This document shows, one piece after another, positions 56,618-64,000 of a stretch of DNA of 64,000 bases. Source of the DNA: Sphingosinithalassobacter sp. CS137 (GTDB lineage: Bacteria; Pseudomonadota; Alphaproteobacteria; Sphingomonadales; Sphingomonadaceae); NCBI RefSeq assembly GCF_014334115.1, contig NZ_CP060494.1:1828501-1892500 (forward strand), given 5' to 3'. Position 1 is the stretch's first letter, and every line of letters begins with the position of its first letter. A program made the translations under genes and the position numbers. A model generated the notes under the pieces. It was not told the DNA's origin, ran no database searches, and worked only from the letters and a program-made list of their open reading frames with translations.

Positions 56618-58915
56618 ATGGCGACTCGCGCGCAGCCGCCGCTTTGGCGCGACACGATGAAGGCCGGCGCCCGCCGCAGCAGCGCGCTGATCGGCGGTGC
56701 GCTGTTGTTCCTCGCCACGCTGGCGCTGATCCTGGCACTGGCGAGCTATCACCCGAGCGACCCTTCGCTGAACACGGCCTCGGGCGCCGATGCACGCAAC
56801 CTGCTGGGCGCGCCCGGCGCCTGGATCGCCGATCTGCTGTTCGCGATCGCCGGATTGCCGGTGGTGCTGCTCACGCCGCTGGGCCTGATCGTCGCCCACC
56901 GCCTCTGGCGTGATCGGCCTGTCGGCGGCTGGCCGAAGATGCTGCGCGGCGCGGCGATCGGAGTCGTGCTGATGGGCACCGCGCTCGCCTTCGTATCGAG
57001 CGATTCGGTGCTCGCGTTGCCCGGCGGTTGGGGTGGCGCGATCGGACTGGCGGGCGCGGGCGTGCTGCAGTGGATGCTGGGGCTTGCGGGAGACCCGACG
57101 GTATCGCTGTGGGGCGGTCGGCTGATCGGCCTGATCTGCGGCATCGCGGGCGTTTTCCTCTGGGGGCGCAGCCTTGAGCTTAGCCTGCCCGACACCGGCG
57201 TGCGCGTGCCGCGCCTGCCGCGGCGCGACCCTGCGGCGGCACCCGAAACCGAGGCCGAGGCCGATAGGGCATCGGTCAAGCCAGCTCCACGCAAGCTGGC
57301 TCTGCCCGAGAATCGGCCCAGCCCGGTGATCGCCGATCGCACGCTTGCGCCCTCGCCTTCCAAGCCCAAGCCGACTCAGGCGTCGCTTGCCTTCCCCGAC
57401 AGCTATCGCCTGCCGCCGCTCGAACTGCTCACCGCGACTCCCGCAAACGCCAATCCGGCGGTCGACAAGGCCGCGCTCGAGCGGAATGCGCGGTTGCTGG
57501 AGAGCGTGCTCGACGATTTTCACGTCAAGGGATCGATCGTCGAGGTGCGACCGGGTCCGGTGGTGACGATGTACGAGCTCGAGCCTGCGAGCGGCATCAA
57601 GGCGAGCCGCGTGATCCAGCTCGCCGACGATATCGCGCGCAACATGAGCGCGATCTCCGCGCGCGTGGCGACTATCCCCGGCCGCAGCGTGATCGGCATC
57701 GAACTGCCCAATGCGAAGCGCGAGACGGTGAGCCTGCACGAGCTGATCGGATCGGAGGCTTTCGAGAGCCAGGGCGCGACGCTGCCGATCGTGCTGGGCA
57801 AGAACATCGCGGGCGACCCGGTGATCGCCGATCTAGCGCCGATGCCGCACCTGCTGGTCGCGGGCACCACCGGATCGGGCAAGTCGGTGGGGCTCAACTG
57901 CATGATCCTGTCGCTGCTCTATCGGCTCACGCCCGAGCAGTGCCGGATGATCATGATCGATCCGAAGATGCTCGAACTCAGCATGTACAAGGACATCCCG
58001 CATCTGCTCGCCGACGTCGTCACCGATCCGCCCAAGGCGGTGCGCGCGCTGAAATGGGCGGTCGAGCAGATGGAAGACCGCTATCGGATGATGGCGAGCG
58101 TCAACGTCCGCAGCCTCGCCAGCTTCAACGACAAGGTGCGCCAGGCCAAGGCAAAGGGGCAGAAGCTGGGCCGCCGCGTGCAGACCGGATACGACCAGGA
58201 GACCGGCCAGCCGATCTACGAGGAGGAGACGCTCGAACTCACGCCGCTGCCGCAGATCGTGATCATCGTCGACGAGCTCGCCGACCTGATGATGACCGCG
58301 GGCAAGGAAGTCGAATTCCTGATCCAGCGGCTGGCGCAGAAGGCGCGCGCGGCGGGCATCCATCTGATCATGGCGACGCAGCGTCCGTCGGTCGACGTGA
58401 TCACCGGCGTGATCAAGGCGAACCTGCCGACGCGCATCAGCTTCCACGTCACCAGCAAGATCGATTCGCGCACCATCCTGGGCGAACAGGGCGCCGAGCA
58501 GCTGCTCGGCAAGGGCGACATGCTCTACATGCCCGGCGGCAAGCAGATCGCCCGAGTGCACGGGCCGTTCGTCAGCGACGAGGAAGTGCAGGCGGTCGCC
58601 GAACACTGGCGCGCGCAGGGCACGCCGGACTATATCTCGGCGGTGACCGAGGAGCCCGAGGACGGCGGCTTCGCGCTCGATGGCGCGCCGGGCGGCGACG
58701 ACAGTCCGGAGGAACAGCAATATCGCCGCGCATGCCAGCTGGTCGCCGAAAGCCAAAAGGCGTCGACGAGCTGGCTGCAACGCCAGCTGCGCATCGGCTA
58801 TAATTCGGCGGCGCGGCTGATCGAGCGGATGGAGCGCGAAGGCCTTGTCTCCCGCCCCGATCACGTCGGCCGCCGCGACGTACTGATGGATACCGACGGG
58901 CGCCCGATCGCCTGA
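56618..58915 (+). CDS. ftsK: DNA translocase FtsK
   Basis: A 765-residue septal DNA pump. Four membrane helices occupy residues 18-190, a Pro/Ala-rich linker follows (about 200-300), then the motor: Walker A AGTTGSGKS at about 415-423 (Lys422), Walker B IVIIVDELADLMM, and RPSVDVITGVIKANLPTRI. The winged-helix gamma domain at the end (YRRACQLVAESQKASTSWLQ, then IGYNSAARLIERMEREGLVS) recognises KOPS sites. Length is close to the short FtsK/SpoIIIE type. The ATG at 56618 has GGAG 9 bases upstream; the open frame extends further without support. Confidence 0.94.
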   Translation: MATRAQPPLWRDTMKAGARRSSALIGGALLFLATLALILALASYHPSDPSLNTASGADARNLLGAPGAWIADLLFAIAGLPVVLLTPLGLIVAHRLWRDRPVGGWPKMLRGAAIGVVLMGTALAFVSSDSVLALPGGWGGAIGLAGAGVLQWMLGLAGDPTVSLWGGRLIGLICGIAGVFLWGRSLELSLPDTGVRVPRLPRRDPAAAPETEAEADRASVKPAPRKLALPENRPSPVIADRTLAPSPSKPKPTQASLAFPDSYRLPPLELLTATPANANPAVDKAALERNARLLESVLDDFHVKGSIVEVRPGPVVTMYELEPASGIKASRVIQLADDIARNMSAISARVATIPGRSVIGIELPNAKRETVSLHELIGSEAFESQGATLPIVLGKNIAGDPVIADLAPMPHLLVAGTTGSGKSVGLNCMILSLLYRLTPEQCRMIMIDPKMLELSMYKDIPHLLADVVTDPPKAVRALKWAVEQMEDRYRMMASVNVRSLASFNDKVRQAKAKGQKLGRRVQTGYDQETGQPIYEEETLELTPLPQIVIIVDELADLMMTAGKEVEFLIQRLAQKARAAGIHLIMATQRPSVDVITGVIKANLPTRISFHVTSKIDSRTILGEQGAEQLLGKGDMLYMPGGKQIARVHGPFVSDEEVQAVAEHWRAQGTPDYISAVTEEPEDGGFALDGAPGGDDSPEEQQYRRACQLVAESQKASTSWLQRQLRIGYNSAARLIERMEREGLVSRPDHVGRRDVLMDTDGRPIA

Positions 58916-59002
58916 CTCGGATCGAATCGCCTCGGCGCGGGTTCAGCGCGCATTCAAGCCGATCCGGCTAGCCGCATCGCCAGAATTGTTGGAGAGAAGC
59001 TC

Positions 59003-59623
59003 GTGGTTCGCACGTCCATCGCCCTTGCCCTTGCCGTCCCCGCGCTCGTCGCGGCGGCGCCCGCGTCTCAGCAGAACACGCTGGATCAGGTGCAGCGCCA
59101 CCTGCGCGGCGTGACGTCGATGGTCGCGGATTTCAGCCAGACCGATCGCAACGGGCGGACGGTGAACGGCACGATGACGCTGAAGCGGCCGGGAAAGATC
59201 CGTTTCCAGTACGAGCGCGGCATTCCGCAGCTGATCGTCGCCGACGGCAGCAGCCTCTATTTCATCGACTATCAGGTTCGGCAGGTTGAACGCTGGCCTA
59301 TCGGTAACTCGCCGCTGTCGGTGCTGCTCGATCCCAGCCGCGACATCGCGCGCTTTGCCCGGGTGGTGCCGACACGCGATCCGCGCGTCGTTTCGATCGA
59401 AGTGCACGACCCCGAGCACCCCGAATATGGCCGGATCACGATGATCTTCCAGCGCGAGGAAAACGCGCCGGCCGGATTGCTGCTGCAGGGCTGGGTGGCG
59501 CTCGATTCGCAGAACAATCGCACGACCATCCGATTGTCGGACCAGCGCCTCAACACCCAGGTTTCCGACGGAACGTTCCGTTGGAACGACCCGCGGCGCC
59601 AGGGGCGGCCCGGCGGACGCTGA
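59003..59623 (+). CDS. lolA: Outer-membrane lipoprotein carrier LolA
   Basis: A 206-residue periplasmic protein with a Sec signal peptide (MVRTSIALALAVPALVAAAPASQ). HLRGVTSMVADFSQTDRNGR, GTMTLKRPGKIRFQYERG and VADGSSLYFIDYQVRQVERW are the LolA beta-sheet signature. It ferries lipoproteins from LolCDE to LolB. GTG start with GGAGAGAAG upstream. It is 87 bases after ftsK, its usual neighbour in alphaproteobacteria. The C-terminus is Arg/Gly-rich and longer than usual. Confidence 0.92.
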   Translation: MVRTSIALALAVPALVAAAPASQQNTLDQVQRHLRGVTSMVADFSQTDRNGRTVNGTMTLKRPGKIRFQYERGIPQLIVADGSSLYFIDYQVRQVERWPIGNSPLSVLLDPSRDIARFARVVPTRDPRVVSIEVHDPEHPEYGRITMIFQREENAPAGLLLQGWVALDSQNNRTTIRLSDQRLNTQVSDGTFRWNDPRRQGRPGGR

Positions 59624-59762
59624 TCCATTCATCTCCGCGACAGCTTCGCTCGCCTAGAACCGTTCGTGCGGATGTGGGGCGTGCCGGGATTTTTCCCCCT
59701 GTTGCCCGGCGAGTTCCACATCCTGCCTGCGTGACGAACGCCAGGTCGGCCCCCGTTCCACT

Positions 59763-59785
59763 GCCCCCGGAGCGGGGGCCTTTCG
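59763..59785 (+). terminator. Rho-independent-type terminator after lolA
   Basis: GCCCCCG-GAG-CGGGGGC forms a 7-bp all-GC stem with a 3-base loop (59763-59779), followed by CTTTC. It lies in the 205-bp gap between lolA and xth. The T-tract is short. A second arm GGCCCCCG just upstream could pair with the same right arm as an alternative fold. Confidence 0.65.
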
Positions 59786-59828
59786 CGTCTCTGGCGCATC
59801 GCGGCCGGGCTGGCTACATGGCTGCGCA

Positions 59829-60623
59829 ATGGCCGACACGATCAAGATCGCTTCCTGGAACATCAACTCGGTTCGCTTCCGCATCGGAATCGTCGAACGG
59901 TTCCTGACCGAGGAGTCTCCTGACATCCTCTGTCTCCAGGAAACGAAAGTGATCGATGGCGACTTTCCCGCCGCGGCGTTTCGCGAGCTGGGCTATGAGC
60001 ACATCGTCGTCCATGGCCAGCGGATGCATCACGGCGTGGCGATCGTCAGCCGCGTTCCGCTCACCGAGGACGACAGGCTCGACTGGCAGGCAAACGGCGA
60101 GGCGCGGCACGTGGGCGTGCGGCTGGCGAACGGACTGCGGCTCGAAAACGTCTATGTTCCCGCCGGCGGCGATGTGCCCGATCGCGAGGCAAATCCGAAA
60201 TTCGGCCAGAAACTCGATTTCATCGAGCGGATGACGCGATGGTCCGAGGCGCTGAAGGTGCCGACGCTGCTGGTCGGCGATTTCAACATCGCCCCGCTCG
60301 AATGCGACGTGTGGAACCACAAGGCACTGCTCGACGTCGTCAGCCACACGCCGATCGAAGTCGAAGCGCTGGGCCGGATGCAGGCGGCGCACGACTGGGT
60401 CGATCTCGGCCGCCGCTTCATTCCGGCGCCCGAGCGCTGCTTCACCTGGTGGAGCTATCGCGCCAAGGATTGGGCCGCCTCGGATCGCGGACGGCGGCTC
60501 GACCATATGTGGGCCAGCCGAGAGGTCGCCGCCGCCGCGACCGGACACAAGGTGCATGAATCCTGCCGGAGCTGGCTCAAGCCTTCGGACCATGTGCCGC
60601 TCGTGACCGAGTTCGCGCTTTGA
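59829..60623 (+). CDS. xth: Exodeoxyribonuclease III (AP endonuclease)
   Basis: A 264-residue EEP-fold enzyme for base-excision repair. IASWNINSVRFR (Asn), ILCLQETKVIDG (Glu), GVAIVSRVPL, LVGDFNIAPLECDVWNHKAL (Asp-x-Asn) and the C-terminal SDHVPLVTEF (Asp-His) are all present, so catalytic residues are intact. It overlaps ribA by 4 bases. Confidence 0.94.
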   Translation: MADTIKIASWNINSVRFRIGIVERFLTEESPDILCLQETKVIDGDFPAAAFRELGYEHIVVHGQRMHHGVAIVSRVPLTEDDRLDWQANGEARHVGVRLANGLRLENVYVPAGGDVPDREANPKFGQKLDFIERMTRWSEALKVPTLLVGDFNIAPLECDVWNHKALLDVVSHTPIEVEALGRMQAAHDWVDLGRRFIPAPERCFTWWSYRAKDWAASDRGRRLDHMWASREVAAAATGHKVHESCRSWLKPSDHVPLVTEFAL

Positions 60624-61681
60624 GCGACGTACGCGGCGTCGCCATGGCGCTGGACGCGCTGCGCCGCGGCTGGCCGGTGACGATCCGCGGATGCGCGGCA
60701 TCGCTGGCGCTGCTGCCGGTGGAGACCGCGGACGCCGGGCGACTCGCGGCGTTCGATCCATCGGGAACAGCGCCACTCCTGCTTTCGGCCGGGCGCGCGG
60801 CGACGCTCAAGCTGGTCAATCAACGCGAAGCGGCAGTGCCCGACGGGCCGGTGCAGGTCGCGCGTACCGACTGGCTCGACTTCGACATGGGAGTCGCGCT
60901 TGCCGATCCCCAGCTCGATCTTGCGCGGCCGCTGAAGGGGCCGTTTCGCGCCGAGGCCGTGACGGAGCCGGAAGCGGCCGGCGCGGCGCTCCGGCTGGCA
61001 CGAATCGCGGGACTGCTGCCGGCGTTCTTCGTTCGGGTGGGCGCGGACGATGGCAGCGGCGTCACACCGGACGACATCTCCGCGCATGAGGATGCCGGCC
61101 GGTTGCGGATCGCGGCGCGGGCGCGGCTGCCGGTGGCGGGTGCCGAGGATGCGGAGATCGTCGCCTTTCGCACCGATGAAGCACCCGGCGAGCATGTCGC
61201 GCTGCTGATCGGCAGTCCGACGGGCGCGCCGCCGCTGGTGCGGCTGCACAGCGAATGCCTGACCGGCGATGTGCTGGGTTCGCTCAAATGCGACTGCGGG
61301 CCACAGCTGAACGCCGCGATCGCGGCGATCCGCGCGAGCGGCTGGGGCGTGCTGCTCTATCTACGCCAGGAAGGGCGCGGGATCGGGCTGATCAACAAGC
61401 TGCGCGCCTATGCGCTTCAGGATCAGGGCTTCGACACGGTCGATGCGAACACGCGGCTGGGGTTTGCGATCGACGCTCGCGACTTCGCGGTGGCGGGCCG
61501 GATGCTCGAGCTGCTGGGGCAGCACGAGGTGCGGCTGCTGACGAACAATCCCGAAAAGGTGGCAGGGCTCGAATCGGCGGGGATCCGCGTGATCGAACGC
61601 GTCGCGCATCATCTGCCGCCCAATCCGCACAACGAGCGCTATCTGGCGACCAAACGTGACCGGACGGGGCACCAGTTCTGA
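60620..61681 (+). CDS. ribA: GTP cyclohydrolase II with degenerate N-terminal RibB-like domain
   Basis: A 353-residue protein. From about residue 195 it is a normal GCH2: VRLHSECLTGDVLGSLKCDCG (zinc-binding Cys residues), LLYLRQEGRGIGLINKLRAY, DTVDANTRLGF and LLTNNPEKVAGLE. The first 150 residues look like a decayed DHBP-synthase domain: they keep ALDALRRGWPVTI and LARIAGLLPAFFV but lack the acidic DDEDREN and the RHTDYT-type motifs. So only the GTP cyclohydrolase step (GTP to 2,5-diamino-6-ribosylamino-pyrimidinone phosphate) is expected here. TTG start overlapping xth; ATG at 60644 is an alternative. Confidence 0.9.
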   Translation: MSDVRGVAMALDALRRGWPVTIRGCAASLALLPVETADAGRLAAFDPSGTAPLLLSAGRAATLKLVNQREAAVPDGPVQVARTDWLDFDMGVALADPQLDLARPLKGPFRAEAVTEPEAAGAALRLARIAGLLPAFFVRVGADDGSGVTPDDISAHEDAGRLRIAARARLPVAGAEDAEIVAFRTDEAPGEHVALLIGSPTGAPPLVRLHSECLTGDVLGSLKCDCGPQLNAAIAAIRASGWGVLLYLRQEGRGIGLINKLRAYALQDQGFDTVDANTRLGFAIDARDFAVAGRMLELLGQHEVRLLTNNPEKVAGLESAGIRVIERVAHHLPPNPHNERYLATKRDRTGHQF

Positions 61682-61722
61682 CAAGCGAGTCGGCCTGAAA
61701 GGCGGCATCAGGAGAGCGACGC

Positions 61723-62085
61723 ATGCGACCACGTTTCGGCAAGACGCTTCTGATGCTGCTCCTCGCCGGTTGCACACCTGCCAACGATCCCTTCTTCGAC
61801 AGCGCGAACCCCGCCCACTGCGCCGCGATCTTCGGGCTCGCGGCCAATCGCGCTCAGCAGGCATCGAACTCCGACGTGGCGGACGAAATGGTGATGCGAG
61901 CGACACTGCTGGCAGAGCAGCACGGCGGCGCGGCGTGGATCGAGGCGATCACTCCGGAAGCGCTGGAGATTGCGGCAAGGATGGAAGCCGCGAACGACAG
62001 GGAGGCGGAGCTCCGCTGGCTCGACGAATGCACGGCGCAGCAGAATACCGATCCGGCCTTTCAGGCGCGCGTTGCGAGGCGCTGA
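61723..62085 (+). CDS. Small hypothetical lipoprotein
   Basis: A 120-residue protein with a lipoprotein signal MRPRFGKTLLMLLLAGC (lipobox LLAGC, Cys17). The rest is Ala-rich and helical (ANRAQQASNSDVADEMVMRA, AWIEAITPEALEIAARMEAA), with two further Cys residues. The family is not recognised. It follows ribA by 41 bases on the same strand. Confidence 0.65.
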   Translation: MRPRFGKTLLMLLLAGCTPANDPFFDSANPAHCAAIFGLAANRAQQASNSDVADEMVMRATLLAEQHGGAAWIEAITPEALEIAARMEAANDREAELRWLDECTAQQNTDPAFQARVARR

Positions 62086-62124
62086 CCGCGTTGGTGCGGA
62101 ACCCCGCTGGCAAACGCCAGCGGC

Positions 62125-62904
62125 TCAGCGCATGCGGTCCGGCATCCCGCTCTCCTCTGCCCGAAGCGTGAGCACCTCGACTCCGTTGCCCGTCACCGCG
62201 ACGGTATGCTCGAACTGGGCGGAAAGCTTTCCGTCGCTTGCCACCACCGTCCAGCCGTCGTCGTTCGTCGACACCTTGCGGCTGCCCTGATTGATCATCG
62301 GCTCGATCGTGAAGACCATCCCTTCACGCAACCGCATGCCGGTTCCGGGACGCCCGAAATTGAGCACCTGCGGCTCCTCATGCATCTCGCGACCGATCCC
62401 ATGACCGCAGAATTCGCGCACGACCGAATAGCCGTGCCGCTTGGCATGGCGCTCGATCGCGAAGCCGATGTCCCCCAGATGCGCGCCGGGCCGGACCTGA
62501 CGTATCCCCTGCCACATCGCCTCCCGGGCAACCCGCACCAGCCGCCGGGCAGCGGGCGGAGCATCGCCGACGACATAGGTCTTGCTCGAATCGGCGATGA
62601 AGCCATTCTTTTCGAGCGTGATGTCGAGATTGGTGATGTCGCCGTCGCGAATGAACTCGGCCGCATCGGGCACGCCATGGCAGACGACATGGTTGATCGA
62701 GCAGTTCAGGACATATTCGAAGCCATATTGCCCCTTGCTCGCCGGCCGCGCACCCAGATCATGCGTGATAAAGCGTTCGACCAGGTCATTGACCTGCAAC
62801 GTCGACATGCCGGCGAGCTGTTGGCGGTCGAGCATCTCGAAAACCGATGCGAGCAGCCGCCCCGATGTGCGCAGGAGCGCCAGTTCCTCAGCCGTCTTGA
62901 CCAT
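62125..62904 (-). CDS. map: Methionine aminopeptidase type I
   Basis: A 259-residue enzyme removing the initiator methionine. Metal-binding residues are in the pita-bread motifs: CHGVPDAAEFIRDGDITNLD (Asp), KNGFIADSSKTYVVG (Asp), EFCGHGIGREMHEEP (His), GMVFTIEPMI (Glu) and QFEHTVAVTG (Glu). The ATG at 62904 (MVKTAEELALLRTSG) starts the standard domain and lies 1 base after the ParD-like gene stop, indicating coupled translation. Confidence 0.94.
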   Translation of the reverse strand: MVKTAEELALLRTSGRLLASVFEMLDRQQLAGMSTLQVNDLVERFITHDLGARPASKGQYGFEYVLNCSINHVVCHGVPDAAEFIRDGDITNLDITLEKNGFIADSSKTYVVGDAPPAARRLVRVAREAMWQGIRQVRPGAHLGDIGFAIERHAKRHGYSVVREFCGHGIGREMHEEPQVLNFGRPGTGMRLREGMVFTIEPMINQGSRKVSTNDDGWTVVASDGKLSAQFEHTVAVTGNGVEVLTLRAEESGMPDRMR

Positions 62905-62905
62905 G

Positions 62906-63112
62906 TCAGCCGTGCGCAAGCTCGGGAATGCGCACCTTCGCCGCCGCAAACTGCATCCGGACGATCTCGTTGAACGAAGCGGTGGGATTGGCCTCGGCGA
63001 GCATGCCGATCTTCATCCAATATTCGGCCTGCGCATTGATCGAGCGGCACATGACGGTACTGGCGCGGCGCAGTTCTTCATGCAGCGCGTCGTCGATCTT
63101 CACGATTCCCAT
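62906..63112 (-). CDS. ParD-like antitoxin-type protein (PF11903-like), no toxin adjacent
   Basis: A 68-residue protein: MGIVKIDDALHEELRRAS (beta-strand and helix of a ribbon-helix-helix), RSINAQAEYWMKIGMLAEANP, then FNEIVRMQFAAA. This matches the ParD-like antitoxin family. GGAGG lies 5 bases before the ATG. No ParE or other toxin gene is next to it; the neighbours are map (coupled) and a HAD phosphatase gene. It may regulate map or itself rather than act as a classical antitoxin (inference). Confidence 0.75.
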   Translation of the reverse strand: MGIVKIDDALHEELRRASTVMCRSINAQAEYWMKIGMLAEANPTASFNEIVRMQFAAAKVRIPELAHG

Positions 63113-63197
63113 CACGGCCTCCGGAAACGAGCTAACGATCCGTATATGGATCGTATATTGCTCGGTCAATCAGGAGACCACGGGGGCGAAGACGCCC

Positions 63198-63860
63198 TCA
63201 AAACACAAGCCGAGCGACGTCCTCGAAATCAGCGGCGATGTCATGAACGCCGAGCGCGCGCAGCCGCTCGGCGTGATCGGGAGCGCAATGGCGACCGGCG
63301 CAAAGACCGATGACATGCGCGCCCGATGCTACCGCACCCCGTACGCCGACGGGTGAATCCTCCAGGATCACGGTGCGGCGGATGTCGGCGCCGATCGCCT
63401 CCGCGGCGTGGAGATAGAGATCCGGCGCGGGCTTTCCCCGTCCGACATGCTCCTTGCCGCTGTAGAGATGCTCACCGAACGCATCGCGGATCCCGAGGTG
63501 ATCGAGGTGAGTGGCGATCCAGTGAGTCGAACTCGACGAGGCGATCGCTCGCGGGAGCTCGGCCGGAAGACCCCGGATGAAGGCAATGGCGCCGGCGACC
63601 GGATCGAGGCCCTCGAGAAGCACGCGCTCATTCTCGGCCACCCGCTCGCCTTCGAAATGCGGCGGAAGCGGGCGTCCGATCCAGCGCTCGACCGCGCTGA
63701 CGAAGTCCTGGCCCGAAAGGCCCATGAAGTTCGCCATCGAATCTTCGGCACTGGTAGGATGCCCATTGGCGGTCAGGAAATTCGCGATGTGGCGATTGCC
63801 CTCATATTCGCTTTCAAGCAGCACGCCGTCGAAATCGAAGAGGATCGCATCGAACTTCAT
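63198..63860 (-). CDS. HAD-superfamily hydrolase (beta-phosphoglucomutase / phosphatase type)
   Basis: A 220-residue HAD protein with a helical cap (about residues 16-90). Motif I is AILFDFDGVLLESE with Asp9 and Asp11, motif II is AIASSSSTHWIATHL, motif III Lys in GKPAPDLYLHAAE, and motif IV VILEDSPVGVRGAVASG. It hydrolyses or transfers phosphate on a small metabolite; the substrate is unknown. It overlaps the YggS-type gene upstream (ATGA). Confidence 0.88.
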   Translation of the reverse strand: MKFDAILFDFDGVLLESEYEGNRHIANFLTANGHPTSAEDSMANFMGLSGQDFVSAVERWIGRPLPPHFEGERVAENERVLLEGLDPVAGAIAFIRGLPAELPRAIASSSSTHWIATHLDHLGIRDAFGEHLYSGKEHVGRGKPAPDLYLHAAEAIGADIRRTVILEDSPVGVRGAVASGAHVIGLCAGRHCAPDHAERLRALGVHDIAADFEDVARLVF

Positions 63861-64000
63861 GCGCGCGCTCCGAACAGGGCCGTGCCGACCCGGACGTGGG
63901 TGGCGCCCAGCGTGACGGCGGTATCGAAATCGCCTGACATACCCATGCTGAACCCGGCGAGACCATGGTCCCGACCAAGCTTCGCCAGCAGCGCAAAATA
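63857..64000 (-). CDS. YggS/PLPBP family pyridoxal-phosphate protein, 3' end only
   Basis: The reverse strand is open from the window edge to a TGA at 63859-63857 and encodes GFSMGMSGDFDTAVTLGATH followed by VRVGTALFGARA, the conserved C-terminus of the YggS/PROSC family (phosphate-binding SMGMS motif, RVGTALFG). These proteins buffer PLP. Only the last 47 residues are in the window. Confidence 0.9.
   Translation of the reverse strand, partial: YFALLAKLGRDHGLAGFSMGMSGDFDTAVTLGATHVRVGTALFGARA

Noticed and set aside
59683..59710. GCCGGG/CCCGGC hairpin after lolA
   Set aside because: The stem is only 6 bp with a 16-base loop and no T-tract after it; the hairpin at 59763-59779 is a much better terminator.

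Overview
The window is GC-rich chromosomal DNA from an alphaproteobacterium, most likely a sphingomonad (Sphingomonas or a close relative). That placement rests on gene content and order, not on a database match: a polysaccharide locus ending in a polyprenyl-phosphate priming transferase, a chromosomal RepA-type initiator beside tldD, the runs purH / heparinase II-III / rpe / rsmB / htpX and hemC / hemD / mitofilin-like, many GTG and TTG starts, and very tight gene packing with ATGA overlaps. There is no rRNA operon, CRISPR array, integrase or recognisable insertion sequence.

Region 1 (1-21160) is an exopolysaccharide or capsule locus. It opens with the tyrosine-rich tail of a BY-kinase (Wzc type). 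A plus-strand block follows: TPR protein, nucleotide-sugar dehydrogenase, epimerase, GDP-L-fucose synthase, WecG/TagA-type and GT4 glycosyltransferases. A GT39-like integral membrane glycosyltransferase lies on the minus strand. A second plus-strand operon (8853-13622) encodes GtrA, a GT2 enzyme, a flippase-like membrane protein and a three-gene cassette of APH-fold kinase, BcbF/EcbF-like HAD protein and nucleotidyltransferase. The minus-strand arm (13646-21160) carries two methyltransferases, a Wzy-like polymerase, a Wzx-like flippase, a Tat-exported beta-helix protein and the priming transferase. Together these can make activated sugars, assemble a lipid-linked repeat unit, decorate it, flip it, polymerise it and possibly trim it.

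Region 2 (21161-24166) holds a RepA-family initiator gene flanked by three copies of a 16-bp motif, two of them a 20-bp inverted pair directly upstream of its start, followed by convergent tldD and a small zinc-finger gene.

Region 3 (24231-52798) is mostly housekeeping: a lone ABC-2 type ATPase, nadB, a CPA1 antiporter, a lipoprotein-type class A beta-lactamase, polA, a second flippase, purH, heparinase II/III, rpe, rsmB, htpX, an SDHAF4-like protein, gpsA, tsaD, hemC, hemD, a glutaryl-CoA dehydrogenase / CoA-transferase operon that also contains a shortened Gre-like protein, DUF72, an AI-2E-type transporter and DUF2147.

Region 4 (52875-64000) has tRNA-Gly(GCC), a thioredoxin-TPR protein, a LON-domain protein, a Trm112-like protein, a UbiH-type hydroxylase, ftsK, lolA, xth, ribA with a degenerate N-terminal domain, map, an antitoxin-like ParD protein without a toxin, a HAD phosphatase and the 3' end of a YggS/PLPBP gene. 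No gene-free stretch exceeds 300 bases; the longest are 21161-21447 (the RepA upstream region) and 59624-59828 (which holds a terminator).
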